Below are positions 26,572-34,713 of a stretch of DNA of 64,000 nt, in pieces (position 1 is the first letter of the stretch; every line of letters begins with the position of its first letter). The translations under genes were made by a program, and so were the position numbers. Below the pieces are notes generated by a model. That model was not told where the DNA came from. It saw nothing but the letters and a program-made list of their open reading frames with translations, and ran no database searches. The stretch is from Janthinobacterium sp. 1_2014MBL_MicDiv (lineage in GTDB: Bacteria > Pseudomonadota > Gammaproteobacteria > Burkholderiales > Burkholderiaceae_D), in NCBI RefSeq assembly GCF_001865675.1, contig NZ_CP011319.1:3162001-3226000 (forward strand), read 5' to 3'.

Positions 26572-27468
26572 ATGTCAGAACATCGCATTCCTTCGCTGAA
26601 GTTGTTGATGGGCTTTGAGGCGGCGGCCCGTCACGGCAATTTCTCGCGCGCGGCCGACGAGCTGCACGTGACGCAGTCGGCCATCAGCCACCAGGTGCAA
26701 TTGCTGGAAGAACAGGTCAAGCAGCCGCTGTTCCGTCGCGCCGGACGGGGCGTGGAGCTGACGGTGGCCGGCGAAGTGCTGCTGCGCAGCGTGCAGCGCT
26801 CGATGACCGTGCTGCGCAGCGGCCTGGGACGCATCGCCACCTACCTCGATCCGGGCCTCGTGGTGCTCGTGTGTCCGGCGCCCCTGCTGCACGGCTGGCT
26901 GCAGCCCCGGCTGCGCGCGCTGGAGGCGCAGCTGCCCGAACTGTGCCTGCTGCTGTCGGTGGACGAGAGCGCCCGCTTCGTCGATGAAATCGACGTCGAT
27001 CTCGCCATCGGCGACCGTCCCCTGCTGCAGCAGGACTTGCAGGAAATCCCCCTGCTGCACGATGAATGGGTATTGGTCGCCAACAGCGAGCTGGCGGCGC
27101 GGCTGGCCGGCGTGCCGCAGGAGGCGCATCACCTGCACGCGGATCTGGTGTGTCTGGAAGAAAGCTTGACGGGCGACGCCACGGCGCCCCTGTTCCTGGG
27201 CCCGCTGGCGCGCTTCCGCAAGCGGGCCATCTACGACGACGCGCGCCTGTTGCTGGACGCCACCCTGGATGGGCGCGGCGTCGCCTGCCTGCCGCGCCTG
27301 CTGGCGGACGCCAGCCTGGCGCGCGGCCTGCTGCACGTGCTGCCCGACTACCCGAGGGTGCCCGGCGCCACCTGGTGGCTGTCGGGCGTGGCCGAACACC
27401 CGCGCTCGCCCATCGTCAGGCAGGTATTCGACTGGCTGCGCGCACAGGGAGCGGCGCCAGCGCCGTGA
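26572..27468 (+). CDS. LysR-family transcriptional regulator, GcvA-like
   Basis: This 298-residue regulator has an N-terminal winged helix-turn-helix (residues 5-65: LLMGFEAAARHGNFSRAADELHV, QSAISHQVQLLEEQ, LFRRAGRGVELT). A periplasmic-binding-protein-like effector domain follows from about residue 90. The 'IPSLKLLMGFEAAARHGNF' opening is typical of the GcvA branch. It is divergent from the two exported deiminases and probably activates them in response to a small ligand, perhaps agmatine, arginine or a product (inference). The start ATG at 26572 fits the family N-terminus. Confidence 0.87.
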   Translation: MSEHRIPSLKLLMGFEAAARHGNFSRAADELHVTQSAISHQVQLLEEQVKQPLFRRAGRGVELTVAGEVLLRSVQRSMTVLRSGLGRIATYLDPGLVVLVCPAPLLHGWLQPRLRALEAQLPELCLLLSVDESARFVDEIDVDLAIGDRPLLQQDLQEIPLLHDEWVLVANSELAARLAGVPQEAHHLHADLVCLEESLTGDATAPLFLGPLARFRKRAIYDDARLLLDATLDGRGVACLPRLLADASLARGLLHVLPDYPRVPGATWWLSGVAEHPRSPIVRQVFDWLRAQGAAPAP

Positions 27469-27498
27469 GCGCTGATCTCTCATGGGGAAAAAATTTCC

Positions 27499-27527
27499 TT
27501 GTGGATATTTCAAGATTCATTTAATGT
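27499..27527 (+). promoter_or_regulatory. Sigma-70-like promoter candidate
   Basis: TTGTGG and TAATGT are separated by exactly 17 bases, in an AT-rich patch about 100 bases upstream of the gene at 27628. The resulting leader would contain the hairpin at 27542-27581. Confidence 0.35.
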
Positions 27528-27541
27528 TATCTTGATTTCTT

Positions 27542-27581
27542 GGCAAGCCGTCGTGACGCCCCAAGCGGGACGCAGCTTGCC
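27542..27581 (+). other. Leader hairpin upstream of the orphan gene at 27628
   Basis: Arms GGCAAGC and GCTTGCC (7 bp, with further GTC/GAC pairing inside) lie between the promoter candidate and the ribosome-binding site. No T tract follows, so it is not an intrinsic terminator. A role in mRNA control is possible but unproven. Confidence 0.3.
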
Positions 27582-27627
27582 GGAAGCCATCCATCGAACA
27601 TGAAGGCAAATCTGAGGGGGAGCAAGC

Positions 27628-28527
27628 ATGCCTGACGAAGATCTGTGGGAAGTACCCGTTGAGCGCCGCGCGGGGCTGGCCACGCATAACGAGCGCGTGC
27701 GCAGCGGCGGACGCGACGAGGCCGTACTGTATTACCCGGGATCCGGCGCCGACATTCTGCACGCACTGTTCGCCACCAGCGCGAAGACGCGGTATTTCAT
27801 TTTTGTCGATCCGGTAGACCTCGATCAATCGTTGCGGACCCATATCAAGGCCAAGCACAGCCGGCTGGACATGCACGAGTCGCTGCCCATTACCGGCAGG
27901 CTCGGCATCCGTTCGCGGCCAGCTAGCGGCTGGATGTTCAGCATGCAGGGCAAGATGCGCTTCTTGTTCCATTTCAATATGCAACACGACGCGTTTTGCA
28001 AGGAAAACCGCGGCTTCATCTGCGACACCGTGTTTGAAAAAGACTTCTGGGAAACCGAGGACGAAGTCGAACTGAGCGACGTACTGGCAATGCTGCGCGT
28101 GGGTGGCCACTATTCCACGAATGCCAGCCTCGGCTTGCTGATACCCATCCTGTCGCTGGTCGGGCTCGACTACGTCGATACCCAGATCATCAACGGCAAC
28201 CAGTATCTTTTCAAGCGGCGCACCGCGACCCTGATGACCTGGCCCAACCTGAGACTGGCGCTGGACGAAAGCCTGAGAGTGGTGCAGGAACTGATTTGCG
28301 AGGAAACGAGCTCCCTGTACTATGGATTGCAGGCCTTCAACAGTGCGGCCATCAATATCGAGTTGCGCGCCAATCAGGCGGCCATACTCCAGCCCTTCCT
28401 GAACAAAGGCATCACCTTGACGCCGCCCATCAACACCCAGCTATGCCGCCAGCTTGCGATCAAGGCGGCAGGCAGCGAAGTGGCGCAATACCTGGATGGC
28501 ATCAACCTGGCTTTCCCTACCGTGTAA
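27628..28527 (+). CDS. Conserved-looking protein of unknown function, possible Rossmann-like N-terminus
   Basis: I do not recognise this 299-residue protein. It opens from a good ribosome-binding site (GAGGGGG 7 bases before the ATG). Around residues 35-55 it reads YYPGSGADILHALF followed by a hydrophobic strand ending in VDP, which resembles motif I and the acidic end of strand 2 in SAM-dependent methyltransferases. Near residue 155 'LRVGGHYSTNASLGLL' could be a later strand and loop. There is no signal peptide or transmembrane segment. It is transcribed alone and converges on the gene at 28561. A methyltransferase-like fold is only a guess. Confidence 0.6.
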   Translation: MPDEDLWEVPVERRAGLATHNERVRSGGRDEAVLYYPGSGADILHALFATSAKTRYFIFVDPVDLDQSLRTHIKAKHSRLDMHESLPITGRLGIRSRPASGWMFSMQGKMRFLFHFNMQHDAFCKENRGFICDTVFEKDFWETEDEVELSDVLAMLRVGGHYSTNASLGLLIPILSLVGLDYVDTQIINGNQYLFKRRTATLMTWPNLRLALDESLRVVQELICEETSSLYYGLQAFNSAAINIELRANQAAILQPFLNKGITLTPPINTQLCRQLAIKAAGSEVAQYLDGINLAFPTV

Positions 28528-28560
28528 GCGGCCGGTCGCCGGCACGCGGCTCGCGCACGA

Positions 28561-29358
28561 TTACGGCAGCCGGTGGCGGAACGTCGGCTCGATGTTGCGC
28601 GCATGCAGCCAGCGCACGATGTCTTCCAGCGTGGCGTCCTGCAGCAGCAAGCCTGGCGCGGTGGCGGCAGATGCAACGGGCGATGCGGCCACCGGCACAG
28701 GCGCGGGCGAAGACGCCGAAAGTCCCGCATGCCCCTGCAGCTGCGGCAGCGCCTGCGCGAACTGCGCCGGATTGATGCTGCGCAAGCTTTCCAGGAAGCC
28801 CAGCTGTGCCGTCGGCGGCGGCGGCATGTCCAGGCCCGGCTCGTCGACGAAGGCGGCGCCCATGCTGGGGTGGATAAAGGCAGCCCACTTGCCGGACGGC
28901 TGCAAGCATGGCGGCAGCGCCGCCTGCTCCACGTAGGCGGGCGGCGCCACGGCGAGGATGTCGGTCGATGCGGGCAAAAAAGTCGCGCGCAGCAGTTGCA
29001 CGAACTGGCGCGCCTGGGCGACGGGCACGGGCGTGGCCAGCGATAGCCATAACTGGAACGCCGTGCCCGAAATGCTGACGGCAGGCGCCGGCAAGTCCAG
29101 CTCATGCTGCACGGCATTGGCGATCGTGCACAGCGCGCTCCAGTGCGCTTCGCCGCCGCCCTTGCCGCCAAACTCCAGCACCAGCGCGCGCGCCAGGCCG
29201 CTATCGGTAACCAGCCGCACCGCTACCGTCTGCTCGCCCGACAGATGGCGCGCCAGCACGGCCGGCGTCAGCGGCTGCGCGCCGCCCTCCGCGTCCAGAT
29301 ACTGCTGCTGTGCATCGAACAGATACAGGCGGTTGAGTTCAGAAATCAGTTTGTGCAT
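28561..29358 (-). CDS. Protein of unknown function with possible primase-like core
   Basis: This is a 265-residue protein starting at the ATG at 29358 (GGAG about 7 bases upstream); the longer in-frame extension is not credible. Residues about 50-125 (RALVLEFGG, then WSALCTIANAVQHEL, VSISGTAFQLWLSL and VPVAQARQFVQLL) vaguely recall the archaeo-eukaryotic primase fold, in which an acidic strand is followed by a serine-glycine loop. The key acidic pair is not evident. A Pro/Ala-rich linker (about 205-230) leads to a short C-terminal helix region (LEDIVRWLHARNIEPTF). It converges with the orphan gene at 27628. Function unknown. Confidence 0.55.
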   Translation of the reverse strand: MHKLISELNRLYLFDAQQQYLDAEGGAQPLTPAVLARHLSGEQTVAVRLVTDSGLARALVLEFGGKGGGEAHWSALCTIANAVQHELDLPAPAVSISGTAFQLWLSLATPVPVAQARQFVQLLRATFLPASTDILAVAPPAYVEQAALPPCLQPSGKWAAFIHPSMGAAFVDEPGLDMPPPPTAQLGFLESLRSINPAQFAQALPQLQGHAGLSASSPAPVPVAASPVASAATAPGLLLQDATLEDIVRWLHARNIEPTFRHRLP

Positions 29359-29422
29359 GTGCGGCTCCGTAATGACGTTGCGCAACACTTGCCAACGTGC
29401 GCAGATTATAGCCGCCCGCACG

Positions 29423-30949
29423 CTAGCGCATGGGCAGACCGGCCACGCGCTGCGCCCGCCCGGCGCCGAACACCAGCCAGCTGGCGGCGGCAAACAGGCA
29501 GGCGGCCACGCCGCCGTACAGCATCACGGCGCCGAAACCCTGCGTCAGCGCCAGCCGCACGGCGCCAGCCGACAGCGTCAAGCCCAGTTCGCCAGCGCCC
29601 TTGCCTGCCGACAAGCCTTCCGCCACGGCCCGCAACGCGGCGGCGTCCAGGCCGGCAGGCAACTGCGCGCGCACGGCGGACTGGATGGCTGCGACGAGGA
29701 TAAAGCCCATCAGCGCGATATTGATGGACAGGCTGACCATGCGCGCGCTGATGTCGATGCCCGAGGCCATGCCCGCGCGTTCGTTCGGCACGGCGCCCGT
29801 CGTCGTGTTGGTGACGGGCGTATTCGTCAAGCCCAGTCCCGTGCCGGCCAGCAGGCAGCCGGGCAAGATCGTCAGCCAGCTGGCGGCGTCCGCGCGGCTG
29901 CCCCACTGCATCAGCAGGAAACCCGCGCCGATGGCCAGCAAGCCGGCGGGGATCACCGCATCGGCCCGGTAGCGCAGGGCCAGCCGCTCGGCCAGCGGCG
30001 GCACGAGCAAGGTGGGCAAGGTGTAGGCCAGCAAGGTCAGGCCCGTGCCCACGCTGCTGTAGCCGAGGCAATTTTGCACGTACAGGGGCAAATACATCAT
30101 GAAAGGCCAGAAACTGAAATTCATGCCTGCCGAACCGAGCAAGGCGCCCGAAAACCGGCGCAGGCGAAACACGGCAAAATCGACCATCGGTTCCGCCCGG
30201 CGCCGCTCGATGACGGCAAACAGCATCAGGCTGAACAGCGCCACGGCCAGGCTGGCCACGCTGCGCGGATCCGTGAGACCCAGCGCCGGCCCCTGCGTGA
30301 TGCACCACGCCAGGCTGAACACGCCCAGCGACAAGCTGGCGATGCCAGCCACGTCGAGCTTGCGCCGCTGCGGGTCGCGCGATTCGCTCACGCCCAGCCA
30401 CACCAGCAGCAGCGTCACAATCGCCAGCGGCCCGTGCACGAGGAACACCCATTGCCAGTTTGATAGTGCGACGATGGCCGCGCCGATGAGGGGACCAAAG
30501 CCCAGGCCGATGCCAAAGACGATGCCCCAGGCACCAAACGCCCGGCCCCGCGCGGCGCCCGCCTGGAATTGCTGCGACAGCACGGCCACCTGGCAGATCA
30601 GCATGGCGCCCCCGGCCATGCCTTGCAGGAAGCGCGCGGCGATCAGCACGCCGGTGCTGCCGGCCCAGCCGCACACGAGCGAACTGAGGCCGAACAGGGC
30701 CAGGCTGGCGAGAAACAGGCGTTTGCGGCCATAGCGGTCGGCCAGGGTGCCGGTGGCCATCAACACCGTGGTGCAGGCGATCGTGTAGGCGTTCATGATC
30801 CATTGCAACTGCTTGAAGTCGCCATGCAGCACGGTTTCCAGCGTCGGCAGGATCACGGGCACGCTGGAAATTTCCAGCCCAAACATGAGCGAGGCCAGGC
30901 ACACGGCGGCCAGTGTCATGCGATTTTGTTGCGTAGAAGAAAGTAGCAT
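29423..30949 (-). CDS. MFS drug-efflux transporter, DHA2 (14-helix) family
   Basis: This 508-residue integral membrane protein has about 14 hydrophobic helices. It shows MFS motif A after helix 2 (GTLADRYGRKRLF) and a motif C-like 'GIGLGFGPLIGAA' in helix 5, characteristic of proton-coupled drug antiporters of the EmrB/QacA group. I start at the ATG at 30949 (MLLSSTQQNRM), because the upstream extension lacks a plausible signal and overlaps regulatory DNA. It is divergent from a LysR gene, the usual arrangement for a locally regulated efflux gene. Substrate cannot be inferred. Confidence 0.83.
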   Translation of the reverse strand: MLLSSTQQNRMTLAAVCLASLMFGLEISSVPVILPTLETVLHGDFKQLQWIMNAYTIACTTVLMATGTLADRYGRKRLFLASLALFGLSSLVCGWAGSTGVLIAARFLQGMAGGAMLICQVAVLSQQFQAGAARGRAFGAWGIVFGIGLGFGPLIGAAIVALSNWQWVFLVHGPLAIVTLLLVWLGVSESRDPQRRKLDVAGIASLSLGVFSLAWCITQGPALGLTDPRSVASLAVALFSLMLFAVIERRRAEPMVDFAVFRLRRFSGALLGSAGMNFSFWPFMMYLPLYVQNCLGYSSVGTGLTLLAYTLPTLLVPPLAERLALRYRADAVIPAGLLAIGAGFLLMQWGSRADAASWLTILPGCLLAGTGLGLTNTPVTNTTTGAVPNERAGMASGIDISARMVSLSINIALMGFILVAAIQSAVRAQLPAGLDAAALRAVAEGLSAGKGAGELGLTLSAGAVRLALTQGFGAVMLYGGVAACLFAAASWLVFGAGRAQRVAGLPMR

Positions 30950-31023
30950 CGGAGCCCAGTCAAAGTCAGTGGTTAAGGCACCCGGCAAGAGATGCCTGTG
31001 CCGCGCCATTCTAGGCAGCCCCA

Positions 31024-31077
31024 ATTCATGAGGGAAATGATAAAATTTTGTACAATTCATTCATTTTCATCATGAAT
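31024..31077. promoter_or_regulatory. Inverted repeat pair in the MFS/LysR intergenic region
   Basis: ATTCATGA (31024-31031) and TCATGAAT (31070-31077) are perfect 8-bp inverted copies flanking an AT-rich stretch, just before the LysR start at 31095. They could be paired half-sites for the adjacent LysR protein controlling itself and the transporter. Confidence 0.4.
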
Positions 31078-31094
31078 CACCAGGATCACAGGCC

Positions 31095-31958
31095 ATGGAC
31101 TTCGATACCGCATTGCTGCGCGCCTTTGTCGCCGTACAGGAAACGGGCGGTTTCACGCGCGCGGCCGAACGGCTGCACCTGAGCCAGTCCGCCATCAGCC
31201 ACCAGATCCGCCGCCTGGAGGAACAGGCCGGCACCGCGCTGCTCGTGCGCACGACGCGCCGCCTGCGCCTGACCGAGGATGGCGAGGATTTCCTGCGCCA
31301 CGCGCGGCAGGTCCTGGCGGCCCACGATGCGCTGTCGCGGCGTTTCCAGCGCTCCTCGATTGCCGGCGCCGTGCGCTTTGGCGTGCCGGAAAATTTCATG
31401 GGCACCCGCCTGCCTGCCCTGCTGGCGCAATTCGCGCGCCTGTTTCCCGCCGTGCGCATGGATGTCACGGTGGGCACCTATCTTGACCTACAGAAACTGG
31501 TGGCGGCCGATGCGCTGGACCTGGCCGTCGTCATGGCCCTGGCCGGCAGCCAGGAGGACGCGGCCGTGCTGCGCCGCACGCGCTTCGTCTGGGCGGCGGC
31601 GCAGGATTTCAGCCATGACGGCGCACTGCCGCTGCCGCTGGCGTTTTCGCCGGCGCCCTGCATGCACCGGCAAGTGGGCGTCGAGGCCCTCGAAGGCGCC
31701 GGGCTCGACTGGCGCGTGGCGTTTACCTCGCCCAGCCAGCAGGGCTTGCGCGCCGCCGTGCTGGCCGGACTGGCCATCACGGCCCTGCCGCAAGGCGACC
31801 TGGAAGCGGGCATGGTGGTCATCGATGGCCAGCATGGCTTGCCCGCCCTGCCCGCCGCCCAGTTCCAGCTGCTCTGGCGCGGCACCAGCAAGACGGCGGC
31901 GGCCGAGGCGTTCGGCCAATTGCTGCGCGAGTGGTCCGCGGCCAGCCACGCTGCCTGA
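31095..31958 (+). CDS. LysR-family transcriptional regulator
   Basis: This 287-residue regulator has an N-terminal helix-turn-helix (residues 3-62: LLRAFVAVQETGGFTRAAERLHL, QSAISHQIRRLEEQ) followed by a substrate-binding domain from about residue 88. It is divergent from the DHA2 transporter at 29423-30949 and probably regulates it. The preceding 145-base intergenic region is AT-rich and holds an inverted repeat pair. The effector is unknown. Confidence 0.86.
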   Translation: MDFDTALLRAFVAVQETGGFTRAAERLHLSQSAISHQIRRLEEQAGTALLVRTTRRLRLTEDGEDFLRHARQVLAAHDALSRRFQRSSIAGAVRFGVPENFMGTRLPALLAQFARLFPAVRMDVTVGTYLDLQKLVAADALDLAVVMALAGSQEDAAVLRRTRFVWAAAQDFSHDGALPLPLAFSPAPCMHRQVGVEALEGAGLDWRVAFTSPSQQGLRAAVLAGLAITALPQGDLEAGMVVIDGQHGLPALPAAQFQLLWRGTSKTAAAEAFGQLLREWSAASHAA

Positions 31959-32172
31959 GCTCAAGCCGTCCGCTGTCCCGCCTCGCCGGCGCCCTTGTCG
32001 ACCGTATCCGAACCGCCCAGGTCCCCCCGCCGCCGGCCGCTGTGTCGTTCCGGTCCGGCGCCTGGCGCGCGGCGCGCACACGGTTTCCCGGCCATCACCG
32101 GCGCCACCATCCCGCGGTTTGAGCCAGCGCAATCCTTTACTGGGCGTGAACAAAGAATTGAACGAACACGCA

Positions 32173-32201
32173 TTTACCGTGCGGCAGCGCAGGACTATAG
32201 T
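32173..32201 (+). promoter_or_regulatory. Sigma-70 promoter candidate for gstA
   Basis: TTTACC (32173-32178) and TATAGT (32196-32201) are separated by 17 bases. Transcription would begin near 32208, about 24 bases before the gstA ATG. The rest of the 273-base gap (31959-32172) shows nothing recognisable. Confidence 0.55.
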
Positions 32202-32231
32202 GGCATCTTTCCCACCTGTTCAAGGATCGCC

Positions 32232-32840
32232 ATGAAACTCTTTTATTCTCCGGGCGCCTGCTCGCTGGCTCCCCACATTATCCTGCGCGAAACGGGCACG
32301 CCGTTCACCCTGGTGAAAGTCGACCTGGGCCAGCACCGCACGCAGGAAGGCGGCAATTACTACGAACTCAGCCCGAAAGGCCAGGTGCCGCTGCTGGCGC
32401 TCGACGATGGGACTACCTTGAGCGAAGGTCCCGTCATCGCCCAGTACATCGCCGAACAGGCCGGCAAGCAGGAGCTGTTGCCGCCCGTGGGCAACTTTGC
32501 CCGCTACAGGGTGCTGGAATGGCAGAACTACATCACCTCCGAGCTGCACAAATCGTTCAGCCCCTTGTTCGATCCCCGCCTCGACGCGGCCGCCAAGGCC
32601 TTGTTCACCCAGCAACTGAGCAAGAAATATGCATGGGTCAATAGCCGCCTGGAAGGCCAGTCCTACCTGACGGGCGACGCCTTCACGGTGGCCGACGCCT
32701 ACCTGTTCGTCATCACGGGCTGGGCGCCGCACCTGGGCGTGGATTTGTCCGCACTGGCCAATGTGCAAGCCTTCCTGGCGCGCGTGGGGCAGCGCGACAG
32801 CGTCAAGGCGGCGTTGGCGGCCGAGAAAACGGCGGCCTGA
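32232..32840 (+). CDS. gstA: Glutathione S-transferase, beta class
   Basis: This 202-residue protein has an N-terminal thioredoxin-like domain (about 1-80) with the beta-class motif FYSPGAC, in which Cys10 is the catalytic and glutathione-binding cysteine, followed by Ser11. The GQVPLLAL segment and 'SEGPVIAQYIAE' supply the cis-proline and glutathione gamma-glutamyl contact. The C-terminal helical domain runs from about residue 88, with the conserved 'FTVADAYLFVITGW'. Length and motifs match bacterial GstA enzymes (201-203 residues). It has AAGGA before the ATG and its own promoter candidate. It probably detoxifies electrophiles or peroxides in the cytoplasm. Confidence 0.88.
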   Translation: MKLFYSPGACSLAPHIILRETGTPFTLVKVDLGQHRTQEGGNYYELSPKGQVPLLALDDGTTLSEGPVIAQYIAEQAGKQELLPPVGNFARYRVLEWQNYITSELHKSFSPLFDPRLDAAAKALFTQQLSKKYAWVNSRLEGQSYLTGDAFTVADAYLFVITGWAPHLGVDLSALANVQAFLARVGQRDSVKAALAAEKTAA

Positions 32841-32861
32841 CGCCGTCTTGCTGGCCGGGAC

Positions 32862-33308
32862 TCAGGTTCTTTCCGCCTTGCCGTGCATCACCATGATGGT
32901 TTGCTGCATCAGCGCGCACAAGGTTTCCCGGCCCTCCTTGACGGCGAACACTTCAGCCTGCGTGACGATCAGGGTGCGGCCCGGCCGCACCACCTTGCCG
33001 CGCGCGATCAGCTTTTCGCCATCGGCGGGCGCCAGCAAATTCATCTTGTATTCCACCGTCAGCACGGACGCGCCGTCCGGCACCAGCGTCATGGCCGCAT
33101 AGCCGGCGGCCGAATCGGCGATCATGCCCACCACGCCGCCATGCACGAAGCCATGCTGCTGCTCGATGCCGCTCCAGTGCGGCACGTGGATTTCCGTGCT
33201 GCCATGCGCCACCACGGGCAGGCTGGCCTGGATCAAGGTCATGGCATTTTGCAAGTCAAAACTGGCGCGCACGCGCTCGGCGAAGTGCGGATCGGGAAGA
33301 TGGGCCAT
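32862..33308 (-). CDS. PaaI-family thioesterase (hotdog fold)
   Basis: This 148-residue protein shows the hotdog thioesterase pattern: 'QQHGFVHGGVVGMIADSAAGYAA', with the HGG(V)-D/S helix motif of the PaaI/4-hydroxybenzoyl-CoA thioesterase group, followed by strands VLTVEYKMNLLAPA and RTLIVTQAEVFA. It likely hydrolyses acyl- or aryl-CoA thioesters. It is convergent with gstA and divergent from the flavoprotein gene at 33487. The 178-base divergent gap shows a short tandem GAACCACCCC repeat but no clear promoter. Confidence 0.84.
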   Translation of the reverse strand: MAHLPDPHFAERVRASFDLQNAMTLIQASLPVVAHGSTEIHVPHWSGIEQQHGFVHGGVVGMIADSAAGYAAMTLVPDGASVLTVEYKMNLLAPADGEKLIARGKVVRPGRTLIVTQAEVFAVKEGRETLCALMQQTIMVMHGKAERT

Positions 33309-33486
33309 GGTTGTATGCTTTCAGGATAGGCGCTGCGTGGCAAGAGATCATGCGACTGTACCTGCTTATGCCCGGCCGCGGCAATGCTCACCGGTGGCGG
33401 CGCACCAGCGGCGAACCACCCCGAACCACCCCGTATACGCCGCACTATGCGAAAATGCCCGCCTTTGCCATTGCCGGACCTTGCCC

Positions 33487-34584
33487 ATGCCGCACGCTGC
33501 CATAGCCCCCCTTTCCGAGCGCGACGCGCGACGCATCGCGCGCCATGCGCCAGCGGCCGACGCCGCCCGCTTCCTGCACCCTGCCCAGCAGGCGCTGCTG
33601 CACCGGCGCGGCTGGCTGAGCATGCTGGCGCCGCGCAGCGCCGGCGGCGCCGAGCTGCCCCTGCCGCAAGTGGTGCGGCTGGAAGAAGCCGTCGCCGCCG
33701 TCGACGGCAGCATGGGCTGGGTGCTGACCCTGTGCGCGGGCGCCGGCTGGTTCGCCGGTTTCCTCGCCCCCGGGATGGCGCGCAGCATCATCGGCACGCC
33801 GCGCGTGTGCCTGGGCGGCAGCGGCGCGGCCACGGGCCACGCGGACGAGGAAGGCGACGGCTACCGCATCACGGGCAGCTGGGACTACGCCAGCGGCGCG
33901 CCCATGGCGACCCACTTCACCCTGAACGCCCAGCTGCGCGCCAACGGCGTCCCCCTGCTCGATGGCGCAGGAAAACCGCGCATCCGCGCCTTCCTCGTGC
34001 CGGCCGCGCAGGTGCAGCCGGTGCCCTCGTGGAACAGCCTCGGCATGCGCGCCAGCGCCTCGCACAGTTACCGCATCGACGGCCAGTGGCTCGGCAAGGA
34101 GCATGGTTTTACGATCAGTCCCGACACCGCGACGGCCGATGGCCCCCTCTACCGCTACCCGTTCTATTCGCTCGCTTACGTGACCCTGGCGGCGAACGTG
34201 GCCGGCATGGCCAGCCATTTCATGAAATTGGCCGAAGAGTGCATGCGCCACCGCCGCCACGCGCGCGCAGGCTTGCCACTGCTGCAGGTGCCGGCAGTGG
34301 CGGACTTACTACAAAGCAAGCAGGATGCGTTTGCGGCCGCCCGCGCGCGCTTTTACGCTGAACTCGACGGCAGCTGGGCCACGGTTGCCGCCGGCTCCTC
34401 GCTGGAGGCGGACGCCATGCAGGCCGTGCAGGCCAGCTCGCTGGCCCTGGTGGCCGCCGCGCGCGCGGCCGTCGACGATCTGTATCCGTACTGCGGCCTG
34501 TACGCGGCCCGCGAAGACAGCACCATCAACCGCGTCTGGCGCGATTTCCACACGGCCAGCCAGCATGCGCTGCTGCTGCCGTAG
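33487..34584 (+). CDS. Acyl-CoA dehydrogenase-like flavoprotein (possible flavin-dependent monooxygenase)
   Basis: This 365-residue member of the acyl-CoA dehydrogenase superfamily has an N-terminal helical domain with 'LPQVVRLEEAVAAVDGSMGW' (about 58-77). The middle beta domain contains 'GYRITGSWDYASGA' (about 124-137) and 'SLGMRASASHSYRIDG', and a C-terminal four-helix region follows. The DGSxGW pattern and lack of an obvious catalytic glutamate fit the DszC/HpaB-type monooxygenase branch better than true dehydrogenases. The reaction is unknown. It stands alone on the plus strand. The ATG at 33487 was chosen by family start; the ribosome-binding site is weak. Confidence 0.72.
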   Translation: MPHAAIAPLSERDARRIARHAPAADAARFLHPAQQALLHRRGWLSMLAPRSAGGAELPLPQVVRLEEAVAAVDGSMGWVLTLCAGAGWFAGFLAPGMARSIIGTPRVCLGGSGAATGHADEEGDGYRITGSWDYASGAPMATHFTLNAQLRANGVPLLDGAGKPRIRAFLVPAAQVQPVPSWNSLGMRASASHSYRIDGQWLGKEHGFTISPDTATADGPLYRYPFYSLAYVTLAANVAGMASHFMKLAEECMRHRRHARAGLPLLQVPAVADLLQSKQDAFAAARARFYAELDGSWATVAAGSSLEADAMQAVQASSLALVAAARAAVDDLYPYCGLYAAREDSTINRVWRDFHTASQHALLLP

Positions 34585-34713
34585 CTTTCAGCCGTCAACG
34601 CAAACAGCCCGGCCGCCATGCTTGACATTCATCATGGCCCGTTCGGCAGCGAAACGCGTGCCGGCGCGCATAGCCTGATAATATTCAGCATTGCTATTTC
34701 GCGGCCCCTATCC

